A program made the translations under genes and the position numbers. A stretch of DNA of 64,000 nt from Spirochaetia bacterium (GTDB lineage: Bacteria; Spirochaetota; Spirochaetia; Treponematales; Treponemataceae), in contig CAAGGF010000064.1 of assembly GCA_900769325.1 (NCBI GenBank), positions 1 to 64,000 of the forward strand, in the 5' to 3' direction. Below the pieces are notes generated by a model that had not been told where the DNA came from, did no database searches, and saw only the letters and a list, made by a program, of their open reading frames with translations. Below, one piece after another: positions 33,337-40,888 of this stretch (positions are counted from its first letter, which is position 1; each line of letters opens with the position of its first letter).

Positions 33337-34320
33337 TTACGGCAACGGAACGCAATCTAAAATCTGCTGAATAATCTGTTCAGACGAAATTTCATCAGCA
33401 CTCGCCTCGTAAGAAAGGACAAGCCTGTGCTGAAGAACATTTACAGCCACTTTTTTTACATCTTCAGGGATGACAAACGAACGGCCTTCAAAAATTGCGT
33501 GAACTTTTGCACACAGAAGAAGCGAAATTCCGCCCCTTGGAGATGCACCGAAAGAAATATAGCGGGTAATGTCGTGTTCATTCGATTTTTTCCCGGAACG
33601 AGTTACGCTTATAATTTTTGCAATATATTCAACTATTTTTTTATCCGCAACGACTTTTTCAAGTGCAGAACGCAATAAACAAATTGACGAAGAATCTAAA
33701 ACTTTCTCTACAGGAATTTTTGAAGCTTTTCCCATCGTGCTGATAATTTTAATTTCTTCCTGAATTGACGGATAAGAAACATTTACCTTTATTAAAAATC
33801 TGTCAAGTTCAGCCTCTGGAAGATTGTATGTTCCTTCCTGCTCGATGGGATTTTGCGTTGCAAGAACAAAAAAAGGTTCCGGGAGCGTATAAGTATTTTC
33901 ACCGATTGTAACCTGTTTTTCTTCCATTGCTTCAAGCATTGCAGACTGAACTTTGCTCGGCGAACGGTTTATTTCATCGGCAAGAACGATATTTGCAAAT
34001 ACAGGACCTTTCCGCACGGAAAAAGAGCCTTTTGACTGTTCATAAATCAAAGTTCCCGTAACATCTGCAGGAAGAAGATCCGGGGTAAACTGAATCCTCT
34101 TAAAATCAAGACCGGCAATTTCTGAAAAAGTTTTTATTGCAAGTGTTTTTGCAAGACCTGGAGCACCTTCAAGAAGAACATGACCTCCTGCAATAAACGC
34201 CATAATTATTGCATCGATTACATCTGACTGACCTATAAGCCTTTTTGCCGCTTCGTTTCTGCAAGATTGAATGATATTTTTTGCTTCTTCAAAAATTTTT
34301 TCATCATCACTTTGAATCAT
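33337..34320 (-). CDS. moxR: MoxR-family AAA+ ATPase
   Basis: 327 residues with Walker A GAPGLAKT at 52-59, Walker B VLADEIN near 112-118, the MoxR hallmark ATQNPIEQEGTYNLPEAELDRF, and sensor elements. MoxR proteins act as chaperone-like ATPases that assemble or metal-load VWA proteins; here the VWA partners BatA and BatBC are encoded downstream in the same operon. GAGG lies about ten bases before ATG 34320. First gene of the six-gene operon ending with batD. Confidence 0.95.
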   Translation of the reverse strand: MIQSDDEKIFEEAKNIIQSCRNEAAKRLIGQSDVIDAIIMAFIAGGHVLLEGAPGLAKTLAIKTFSEIAGLDFKRIQFTPDLLPADVTGTLIYEQSKGSFSVRKGPVFANIVLADEINRSPSKVQSAMLEAMEEKQVTIGENTYTLPEPFFVLATQNPIEQEGTYNLPEAELDRFLIKVNVSYPSIQEEIKIISTMGKASKIPVEKVLDSSSICLLRSALEKVVADKKIVEYIAKIISVTRSGKKSNEHDITRYISFGASPRGGISLLLCAKVHAIFEGRSFVIPEDVKKVAVNVLQHRLVLSYEASADEISSEQIIQQILDCVPLP

Positions 34321-34430
34321 AAAAATAAAACCTCAATGCCGAAAAACTCAAAAATCCTTAAACAAGGCTCATACTATCATATTTTTCGATATTAAAAAAG
34401 TATCTGTAAAATTTAACCTTAAAAAATCAC

Positions 34431-34459
34431 TTGATTTTTTTCATATAGTTATGTACTTT
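34431..34459 (+). promoter_or_regulatory. candidate leaderless promoter of the permease gene
   Basis: TTGATT (34431-34436), 17-base spacer, TACTTT (34454-34459), six bases to ATG 34466, no Shine-Dalgarno sequence. TATAGT at 34444-34449 is an alternative -10 without a well-placed -35. Confidence 0.45.
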
Positions 34460-34465
34460 TTTTAT

Positions 34466-35815
34466 ATGGAAATTAAATGGTTCGTTTTAGCCCTTGCAGT
34501 TTTAATGTATGCACTTGTCATCGCCTTCCAGAATAAAAAAGTCTGGTTTTCACTTTGTACGGCATTTATTCTTATTGTCTTAGGAATTATTTTTCCGTCT
34601 TCAATTTTCAACCAAAAAACACCTTCAGGCGAAATTCTTTCAGAAAGTTTCAGCCGTTTTTTTGCTTTTACACATTCGTTTACATCTTTAATCAGCTGGA
34701 ATGTCCTCATGATTTACATCGGAAGCATGATTATCGCTTCTCTTTTCATATATTCCAAAGTTCCGGCAAGAATCGCTGACTTTTTAATCTCAAAATCAAA
34801 AAGCACGGGAATCGCAATCGTCTTAATTCTTGCAATGACCGGAATCATTTCAATTTTTGTAGAAAATGTTGCGACAGTTCTTGTAATGGCTCCAATCGCT
34901 CTTGCACTTTCAAAAAAACTGAACCTAAATCCTACATACTTTATGATTGGGCTTGCCGTAATGTCAAACCTTGAAGGAACTGCAACTTTAGTCGGAGACC
35001 CGCCGTCAATGATTTTTGCAAGTTTTGCAGAATATTCTTTCAACGACTTTTTCATCTCGCAGGGGAAAATTTCAATATTTTTCTTCATCCAGGCGGGGCT
35101 TCTTGCAGGCTGTCTGATGTTTTATTTCCTCTTTAGAAAAGCAAAAGAAAAAGTCGAAGTTTCAAAAACAGAAGTAATTTCTTATTTTCCGCTTGCACTT
35201 CTTCTTTTAATGATTTGTGGACTTGCACTCATTTCATTTTTAAATTTTGATTTTCCGTATTTAAGCGGACTTTATGTAATGTTTTTAGGAATCTCAGGTC
35301 TTTTCTGGTATGTTCTAAATCAGAAAAAAACAAAATCCGAAACGCTGACGCTCATAAAAGAACTCGACTGGGAAACAATTTTCTTCCTGATTGGAATTTT
35401 TGTAGTCGTCGGGGCAATAAGCGAAACGGGTCTTCTTTCTGATTTTGCAGAATTTTTAAAATCGATTACAAAAGGAAATATTCTTTTCGGTTTTATTCTT
35501 ATTCTTCTTGTTTCAGTAATAATTTCAGGATTCGTGGACAATGTTCCCTACATCATCGTAATGCTTCCAGTTGCAAGCGAGCTTGCCGTTTCCATGAACA
35601 TTGCACCGGAATTATACGATTTTGCACTTTTAATCGGTTCATGCCTTGGCGGAAACCTCACTCCTTACGGTGCAAGTGCAAATGTCGTTTCAATGGGAAT
35701 TCTTAAAAAAGAAGGATATCCGGTAAAATTTTCAGGCTGGCTTAAAATCTGCGTTCCGTTTACGCTTCTTACAACTTCAGTCGCTGCAATTCTTCTGTGG
35801 ATTGTCTGGGCTTAA
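34466..35815 (+). CDS. ArsB/NhaD/CitMHS-superfamily anion or sodium permease
   Basis: 449 residues with about eleven hydrophobic segments. The two halves carry the ion-transporter superfamily motifs: VENVATVLVMAPIALALS with GTATLVGDPPSMI in the first, and FVDNVPYIIVMLPVA with GSCLGGNLTPYGASANVV in the second, typical of ArsB, NhaD and SLC13-like carriers. The substrate (arsenite, dicarboxylate, Na+/H+) cannot be read. I chose ATG 34466 because it fits the promoter geometry; ATG 34451 lies upstream of the predicted start. Convergent with the 120-residue protein gene, four bases apart; a 16-nt palindrome (35810-35825) covers both stop codons. Confidence 0.85.
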   Translation: MEIKWFVLALAVLMYALVIAFQNKKVWFSLCTAFILIVLGIIFPSSIFNQKTPSGEILSESFSRFFAFTHSFTSLISWNVLMIYIGSMIIASLFIYSKVPARIADFLISKSKSTGIAIVLILAMTGIISIFVENVATVLVMAPIALALSKKLNLNPTYFMIGLAVMSNLEGTATLVGDPPSMIFASFAEYSFNDFFISQGKISIFFFIQAGLLAGCLMFYFLFRKAKEKVEVSKTEVISYFPLALLLLMICGLALISFLNFDFPYLSGLYVMFLGISGLFWYVLNQKKTKSETLTLIKELDWETIFFLIGIFVVVGAISETGLLSDFAEFLKSITKGNILFGFILILLVSVIISGFVDNVPYIIVMLPVASELAVSMNIAPELYDFALLIGSCLGGNLTPYGASANVVSMGILKKEGYPVKFSGWLKICVPFTLLTTSVAAILLWIVWA

Positions 35816-35819
35816 AACT

Positions 35820-36182
35820 TTAAGCGTCAAGGCTGAACAAAACTCCTGCTTCAGGTTTATTCCCGGAAAGAATGTAAGGCTGAACTTCAGAGGCTTTTAC
35901 AGTCTGCTTAATCTGCTCCTGATAAGTTTTAATAAGAGAATCAATCTGGTCAGGAGATGAAGGATTTGTCTTAAGGTTTGCATCATTTTTTATAGAAGAA
36001 AGATGCTCGATAAGCGTGTTTAAAATTCTGATTTTTGAAATAGAAATTCCGTTCTGCCCTTTTTTTGCCGCAACACCCGAAACATGGTCAAAATGCGAAT
36101 ACAAAAGGGAAGATTTGTTTACAGGAACATAAAGTTTTGAGGAAGTTTGTGCTGAATACGCTGAATTAATTCCATAAACCAT
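35820..36182 (-). CDS. small conserved hypothetical protein
   Basis: Not recognised. The 120-residue product from ATG 36182 (GGGAG seven bases upstream) begins MVYGINSAYSAQTSSK and has a central helical segment SISKIRILNTLIEHLSSIKND followed by a second helix; no Cys, no signal peptide, no membrane segment. The Ser/Asn-rich N terminus followed by amphipathic helices is reminiscent of small flagellar or secretion-substrate proteins, but I would not claim that. It lies 81 bases after the binding-lipoprotein gene and may be the last gene of that operon. Confidence 0.65.
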   Translation of the reverse strand: MVYGINSAYSAQTSSKLYVPVNKSSLLYSHFDHVSGVAAKKGQNGISISKIRILNTLIEHLSSIKNDANLKTNPSSPDQIDSLIKTYQEQIKQTVKASEVQPYILSGNKPEAGVLFSLDA

Positions 36183-36263
36183 AATTTTTCTCCCGGAACT
36201 TCTATAAAAGTACCTATTTAAAATATCGGAAAGAGAAAAAAAAAGTTTAGTCAATAAAATGGT

Positions 36264-37577
36264 CTATTTGACTTCTGGATTTTGTTTACGCCATGCTGAA
36301 AAGCGTTCTTCTACAGATTTTACAGGATTTTGCGTAACTTTAATTTTTTTGCTTTCAGAATCTGTTTCTGTAGTGCACGCAAGAATGCTTTCTTTTATAT
36401 ACGGAATTATTACTTCGGTTTTAATTTCGTTCCAGCAAACAGGTTTTGGATCTGGAAGACGAAGCGAGCCCTGCTTTGGAATGTTTGAAAGAAGATTTTT
36501 GTAGTAAGTTGGAAGAATCTGCTCGTTTACATCTTTTATTGCAGAAAAACCGCCCGCAATTCCGAATTTTATACGGTCTGAAGTTAAATTGTTTTTTAAT
36601 TCAAGGAATTTTTTCTGCGTGTCGGTATTGTAAAACCACGAAATGAATTCGATGCTTTCCTGAAAATTTGAAACGGTTTTTGAAATTCCCATCGTGATAA
36701 TAGAATCTTCTACAGGAATTAAACCGCCGTCTTCAAACCACCTGAAATCGATTTTTGAAATCTGCTCAGACGGAAGATTAAAAAATTCGTTGCTCACCGT
36801 ATAAGCAAACAAAGTTCTTTCGTGCAAAACGCGTTTTGTGTCAACTTCAGAAAGATATTTGTAGACAAAATCGTTTGATTCTGCAATGGAAAGTGAATCT
36901 AACGCCGTCATTTTTGCAAGATAATCAACCGAAAGCGAAAGATTTTCTTTATTGTAAGTGAAAAGATTTTTTTTTGCTTCTTTGTATTCGGTGTTTTTCA
37001 TTCTGGAAATTGTGTAAATAAAATCATCGCTTGACAGAGGTGAAAATCCGATTTTTGTGAGCTTTCCTTTAGAATTTCGCTGAGTGTAATTTTTTGAAAT
37101 TTCAAAAATATTTTCAGGAGTAAGCGTATAATCATTTTGAACGAACTTTCTGTTTTCTTTTGAAAAAATTATCGCCGGAAGATTAAAACTTACAGGCAAA
37201 AGTCTTGTCGTGAAAAAAATGTCTCCGTATTTTAAAAGCCCTGAATAAAAATCGTCCGCATTTAAATAATTTCTGTCAAAAAGAAAATCAAGCGATTCAA
37301 AATTTTTTGAAGTCTCCCTGTTTTTTAAATAAGGCGCAATTACAATATCCGGGAGAAGTTCGTTTTTTTGAGGCGGAAGAGAAGCTGCAGGATTTTCTTT
37401 ATAAACTAAAACAGCTTTTGTTTCGTGAGTCGCATTAAAAAGTTCAATATACTGAACGAGTTCACTGTTGTTTGTCCAGATTACAACCCGCTTGTTTTTT
37501 TTCTTTGAAGAACACCCCTGAAAAGTTAAAGCGATAAGAAAAAAAACAAAAATTTTTAAAGCGTTTTTTTTAAGCAC
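36264..37577 (-). CDS. family-1 extracellular solute-binding lipoprotein
   Basis: 437 residues with a lipoprotein signal peptide (hydrophobic 9-19, lipobox TFQGC at about 18-22). The rest fits the type-1 periplasmic binding fold: VVIWTNNSELVQYIELFNATH, PDIVIAPYL, and a C-terminal EDSIITMGISKTVSNFQESIEFISWF. Such proteins usually deliver sugars or oligosaccharides to an ABC permease, but no permease or ATPase lies nearby. It starts at GTG 37577 inside the end of the aminotransferase gene (8-base overlap), with GGAG nine bases upstream, so the two are translationally linked. Confidence 0.8.
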   Translation of the reverse strand: MLKKNALKIFVFFLIALTFQGCSSKKKNKRVVIWTNNSELVQYIELFNATHETKAVLVYKENPAASLPPQKNELLPDIVIAPYLKNRETSKNFESLDFLFDRNYLNADDFYSGLLKYGDIFFTTRLLPVSFNLPAIIFSKENRKFVQNDYTLTPENIFEISKNYTQRNSKGKLTKIGFSPLSSDDFIYTISRMKNTEYKEAKKNLFTYNKENLSLSVDYLAKMTALDSLSIAESNDFVYKYLSEVDTKRVLHERTLFAYTVSNEFFNLPSEQISKIDFRWFEDGGLIPVEDSIITMGISKTVSNFQESIEFISWFYNTDTQKKFLELKNNLTSDRIKFGIAGGFSAIKDVNEQILPTYYKNLLSNIPKQGSLRLPDPKPVCWNEIKTEVIIPYIKESILACTTETDSESKKIKVTQNPVKSVEERFSAWRKQNPEVK

Positions 37578-38868
37578 GGCTCATTTCTCCGGCAGTTTCG
37601 TAAATTGCAGAATAAACTTGGGCAATTTTGTCTTCGTCAATGCTGCTGAATGCAACGCGCAAAGTAGAAGAATCGATTGAAATAGTTCCGATTCCTTTTT
37701 CTTCAAGAAGTTTTACGCGCAAAGATTCTGCATCGATATTTTTTGTATGAAAACTCATAAAATATCCTGAATTAAACGGAAGAGGCTCGATTGCAGGCGA
37801 AGAATGAGTGTCGACAAAATTTCTTACGATTTTGTATCTTCGTTTTAAAATCTGTTTGAATTCTTCTTTTTCTGAATCATTGTTTTCGTCGTTGAAAGAT
37901 TTTAAAAGAATACTTTGAGAAGGAGTTGCCGCACATGAAACCGATGAACGGATTACGCCCATAAGTTTTTTTACAAGTGCATCATAATTTTCTTCTGTAA
38001 AACCTTTACACCCGAAAGTCAAAAATCCGCACCTGAAACCCCATGCAAAATCTTCTTTTGTAGGACCGTCCGCTTTTACGGCAAGAATATTTTCGTGAAG
38101 ATTGCAGATATGGGCAAAAAGGCTTTCTTTTTCGATATCGTCTTCATAATTCAACCCGAAATAAGCATCGTCGCTGATTACAAGAACTGGAATTCCTTTT
38201 TCTGCGGTTTGTTTTAAAATACGCGAAAGTTCCTGTACTTCAAGAGATGTCGGACTGTAACCTGAAGGATTCTGCGGAAAGTTTAAAATAATTCTTACAG
38301 AACCGTATTTTTCTGCCTCGATGCCGACTGCTTTTTCAAGGGCACTTAAATTGAATTTTCCGTCTTTGAACATTTCAAACTGGTGAAATTCACTTCCGCG
38401 TCTGGCTTCTGCGATGAGAACATAATTATCCCAACTTGGATTTGGTGCAAGCATAGGTTTATCTTTGTCTACGAATAAATCCATTATGTATGAAAGGCCT
38501 GCTGTAAGACCTGGAACTACAACAGGAAGAGAAAATGTTTTATTTGAAAGCGAAGGATTTTTCTTAATCTGTTTTTCTTTCCATGCATTTCTGATTTCCG
38601 GGAAACCGGCTGTAGGTGCGTAAGAAACAAGTTCACGGCTTGAAAGTTCTGGAGCGTATTTTTGAATTGAAGGAAGAATGGCCGCTTTTCCGTTTATAAC
38701 AGTTGTTCCGATTGTTCCGTTTGCCGTGAACGCTTTTTGTTTTGCTTCACCACCCTGAGCGATAATGCCTTTTGGAAAGTAAATTCTTTTTCCTAAATCT
38801 GAAAAAAGTTTTTCTGCTGAAGTATTTTTTAAAGATTCGTTTAATTCTTGTGCTAATGGATTTATCAT
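37570..38868 (-). CDS. PLP-dependent class I/II aminotransferase
   Basis: 432 residues. Class I/II features: SYAPTAGFPEIRNAW, PNPSWDNY, NFPQNPSGYSP, DDAYFGLNY with the PLP-pyridine Asp, ADGPTKEDFAWGFRCGF with the Schiff-base Lys, and a C-terminal substrate Arg (STLRVAF). The GPTKED version of the lysine motif and the long AQGGEAK N-terminal region set it apart from AspC. The amino-acid specificity is unknown. It heads an operon with an extracellular binding lipoprotein. The promoter upstream predicts a 2-3 nt leader and there is no ribosome binding site. Confidence 0.85.
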   Translation of the reverse strand: MINPLAQELNESLKNTSAEKLFSDLGKRIYFPKGIIAQGGEAKQKAFTANGTIGTTVINGKAAILPSIQKYAPELSSRELVSYAPTAGFPEIRNAWKEKQIKKNPSLSNKTFSLPVVVPGLTAGLSYIMDLFVDKDKPMLAPNPSWDNYVLIAEARRGSEFHQFEMFKDGKFNLSALEKAVGIEAEKYGSVRIILNFPQNPSGYSPTSLEVQELSRILKQTAEKGIPVLVISDDAYFGLNYEDDIEKESLFAHICNLHENILAVKADGPTKEDFAWGFRCGFLTFGCKGFTEENYDALVKKLMGVIRSSVSCAATPSQSILLKSFNDENNDSEKEEFKQILKRRYKIVRNFVDTHSSPAIEPLPFNSGYFMSFHTKNIDAESLRVKLLEEKGIGTISIDSSTLRVAFSSIDEDKIAQVYSAIYETAGEMSRA

Positions 38869-38877
38869 AATGGCTTT

Positions 38878-38906
38878 ATTATACCGATTTATTATACAAG
38901 TGTAAA
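38878..38906 (-). promoter_or_regulatory. promoter of the aminotransferase operon
   Basis: Minus strand TTTACA (38906-38901), 17-base spacer, TATAAT (38883-38878), nine bases to ATG 38868. The predicted leader is only two or three bases. Confidence 0.75.
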
Positions 38907-39032
38907 TTACGCATTTTATTTTTGATTTTAAAAAGAAGAATTTAAAGAAAGGCTAATTCACTTAAATGTCGAATTCCGCAGTTTATCTGAAATTCAGCAT
39001 TTTTTAACGCTCAAAATTGAAATAATTAAAAA

Positions 39033-39104
39033 CAGCCCCTGGGAGAATCGAACTCCCGTTGACGGAATGAGAATCCGCTGTACTAGCCGTTATACGAAGG
39101 GGCC
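39033..39104 (-). tRNA. tRNA-Glu (anticodon CTC)
   Basis: 72-nt cloverleaf on the minus strand: acceptor GGCCCCT/AGGGGCT (first pair G-T), D stem GTAT/GTAC, anticodon stem GCGGA/TCCGT with loop TTCTCAT (anticodon CTC, reads GAG), four-base variable loop, T stem GGGAG/CTCCC with TTCGATT, discriminator G. It is the second gene of a tRNA pair, behind tRNA-Gln. CCA not encoded. Confidence 0.93.
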
Positions 39105-39111
39105 ATAAAGT

Positions 39112-39137
39112 AAAAAGGCTGAACAAGAGTTCAGCCT
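39112..39137 (-). terminator. terminator-like hairpin between tRNA-Gln and tRNA-Glu
   Basis: AGGCTGAA and TTCAGCCT form a perfect 8-bp stem around a 6-nt loop, followed on the minus strand by TTTTT (39116-39112). It sits in the 34-base spacer between two tRNA genes that share the only visible promoter. Confidence 0.65.
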
Positions 39138-39138
39138 A

Positions 39139-39209
39139 TTCCCCAAGGAGGATTCGAACCCCCACAGTCAGAACCAGAATCTGAAGTGCTACCATTACAC
39201 AATCGGGGA
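39139..39209 (-). tRNA. tRNA-Gln (anticodon CTG)
   Basis: 71-nt cloverleaf on the minus strand: acceptor TCCCCGA/TTGGGGA, D stem GTGT/GCAC, anticodon stem TCAGA/TCTGA with loop TTCTGGT (anticodon CTG, reads CAG), four-base variable loop, T stem GGGGG/CCTCC with TTCGAAT, discriminator A. CCA not encoded. A strong promoter lies 12 bases upstream. Confidence 0.93.
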
Positions 39210-39221
39210 ATGAGTGTAATC

Positions 39222-39250
39222 ACTATAAACATTTTAAAAAAAATTGTCAA
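39222..39250 (-). promoter_or_regulatory. strong promoter of the tRNA-Gln/Glu pair
   Basis: Minus strand TTGACA (39250-39245), 17-base spacer, TATAGT (39227-39222). The same boxes and spacing occur before tRNA-Asn. Confidence 0.9.
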
Positions 39251-39303
39251 TAGGGAAAATTTAATTTTTAAATGTCATTAAAACTTGATTTTTTCTTAAA
39301 GTT

Positions 39304-39334
39304 TCGTTAACTTATAAAAATCAATGGGTAACAA
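39304..39334 (+). promoter_or_regulatory. candidate BirA operator over the birA start
   Basis: Half-sites TCGTTAAC (39304-39311) and GGTAACAA (39327-39334) form an imperfect dyad like the BirA consensus TTGTTAACC-N14-GGTTAACAA, here one base shorter. It covers a TATAAA box (39313-39318) and the ATG at 39324, so bound BirA would block transcription or initiation of its own operon. Mismatches in both halves keep confidence moderate. Confidence 0.4.
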
Positions 39335-40283
39335 ACTTTCAACAAAACACAGCGTACTTGAAATCCTCAGGAATAATACACAACCTGTTTCAGGTGAAGA
39401 AATTGCAAACAATATCGGCCTTTCCCGTGTTTCTGTCTGGAAAGCGGTAAATGCGCTTGAAAATGCCGGCTACAAAATCGATTCAACAAAAAACGGTTAC
39501 ATTCTTTCAAAAGACATAAAAGACAGCCTTTTTCCATGGGAACTTGCAGACGACGAAAATTTTTCAATTCACTTTAAAGAAACGACTTCCACAATGGAAG
39601 AAGCAAAAAAAATCGCAGAATCACAGGAAAATTCTTCATATAAAAACATAAAAATCGTTACCGCAGACAGTCAGACAAAAGCACACGGAAAAAACAACAC
39701 AGTCTGGAACACGACAAAAGGCTCTCTGGCATTCACAATGATTACAAAAAATCAGACTCCCGTAAGCGAAAACCACAGACTCATTATGACAGCTCAAATC
39801 GCATGGGTAAATGTGCTTGAAAAAAAAGCAAAAAGAAAATTTTATGTAAGATGGCCAAACGATATATGGACAGAAGACGGAAAAGTTGCAGGAATTTTAG
39901 ACGAACTTTCAAGTTTAGGCGGAATATGCCGTTACATAAATCTCGGAATCGGGATAAATCTTTTTGAAAAACCTCAAAATTCAAAAATAAAAACAGATTT
40001 CGCCTTCAAAACTACAGATATTACGCGAAAAGAACTTCTTTCACTGTTTTTAAAAGAATTTTCAAGCCTCGAAAAACTTGCAAAAGAAAATTCAAAAACG
40101 CTTTCTCAAATGTGGAACTCTCTTGGATTCGACACAGGGAAAAAAATCAAAACGAACATAAAACAGTCTCAAAATTCAGTTTTCAACGGAATAAACGATT
40201 TGGGTTTTGCTTCAATCACTTTTGATAAAAACCAAACGGAACTTTTTCCGCCGGGAACAATTTCAATTTTAAAAAACATATAA
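39324..40283 (+). CDS. birA: bifunctional biotin-protein ligase / biotin operon repressor
   Basis: 319 residues. Residues 1-62 are a winged HTH (ILRNNTQPVSGEEIANNIGLSRVSVWKAV split over positions 14-42), so it is the regulatory class II form. The ligase domain has ETTSTMEEA, RWPNDIW (normally KWPND), GKVAGILDEL with the catalytic Lys region, and the C-terminal SH3-like domain. The biotinyl-AMP loop, GRGRRGRxW in E. coli, reads AHGKNNTVW at 120-128: the arginines that hold the adenylate are lost. It leads the biotin operon (bioY 10 bases downstream). No ribosome binding site; a TATAAA box ends five bases before the ATG. Confidence 0.9.
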   Translation: MGNKLSTKHSVLEILRNNTQPVSGEEIANNIGLSRVSVWKAVNALENAGYKIDSTKNGYILSKDIKDSLFPWELADDENFSIHFKETTSTMEEAKKIAESQENSSYKNIKIVTADSQTKAHGKNNTVWNTTKGSLAFTMITKNQTPVSENHRLIMTAQIAWVNVLEKKAKRKFYVRWPNDIWTEDGKVAGILDELSSLGGICRYINLGIGINLFEKPQNSKIKTDFAFKTTDITRKELLSLFLKEFSSLEKLAKENSKTLSQMWNSLGFDTGKKIKTNIKQSQNSVFNGINDLGFASITFDKNQTELFPPGTISILKNI

Positions 40284-40293
40284 GGATGTAAAA

Positions 40294-40872
40294 ATGAAAA
40301 CAGAAAAACCACTTTTTACCCCGGTTTTAACCGCTTTGTTTGCAGCATTGATTTCAGCCGCATGCTTTATTCAGATTCCGCTTCCGGGTGGCATACCGAT
40401 TTTAATTCAGGATATGCTTGCAATGCTTTCAGGACTTATCTTAGGACCTCTTCAAGGAGCCATTTCAGTTTTAATTTTCCTCGTTCTCGGAAGCATCGGT
40501 CTTCCAGTTTTCTCAGGAAAAGCCGGAATTCAAATTATTTTTGGAGGACCGACAGGAGGATTTTTAATCGGTTATCTTCTTGGAGCAGTTCTAGGAGGAC
40601 TTTTCTTAAAATTCGTTCTTCCGCCTGTAAAAGATTTTAAAACAAAAAGAACTTACACGATTGTGATGATTACAATTTCCTGCATTATTGCAACAGTTGT
40701 CGTTTTCATCGCAGGAATTATCGGTTTTAAAATCGTAACTCAAAGCACAATGACAAAAACTCTTGCTGCAGTTTTAATTCCGTTTATTCCGGGAAACCTC
40801 ATAAAAATCGTCGTAATGGTTCCGCTGACTTACAATTTCAGAAAAATCATTTCGGTTTACAGACAATCATAA
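40294..40872 (+). CDS. bioY: biotin transporter substrate-binding subunit BioY
   Basis: S component of the biotin ECF transporter. 192 residues with about six hydrophobic segments and the BioY pattern: IPLPGGIPILIQDMLAMLSGLILGP, GSIGLPVFSGKAGIQIIFGGPTGGFLIGYLLGA (split here as read from residues 60-95), with the conserved PVFSG and GPTGG. It pairs with BioM and BioN encoded immediately downstream, giving a dedicated transporter. GGATG precedes the start by a few bases. Confidence 0.95.
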   Translation: MKTEKPLFTPVLTALFAALISAACFIQIPLPGGIPILIQDMLAMLSGLILGPLQGAISVLIFLVLGSIGLPVFSGKAGIQIIFGGPTGGFLIGYLLGAVLGGLFLKFVLPPVKDFKTKRTYTIVMITISCIIATVVVFIAGIIGFKIVTQSTMTKTLAAVLIPFIPGNLIKIVVMVPLTYNFRKIISVYRQS

Positions 40873-40888
40873 ATCAACGGAGAAAAAA

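Noticed and set aside
35810..35825. A bidirectional terminator formed by the GCTTAAA/TTTAAGC palindrome
   Set aside because: Perfect dyad, but the loop is only two bases, the stem is AT-rich and no T tract follows; it covers both stop codons and may be coincidental.
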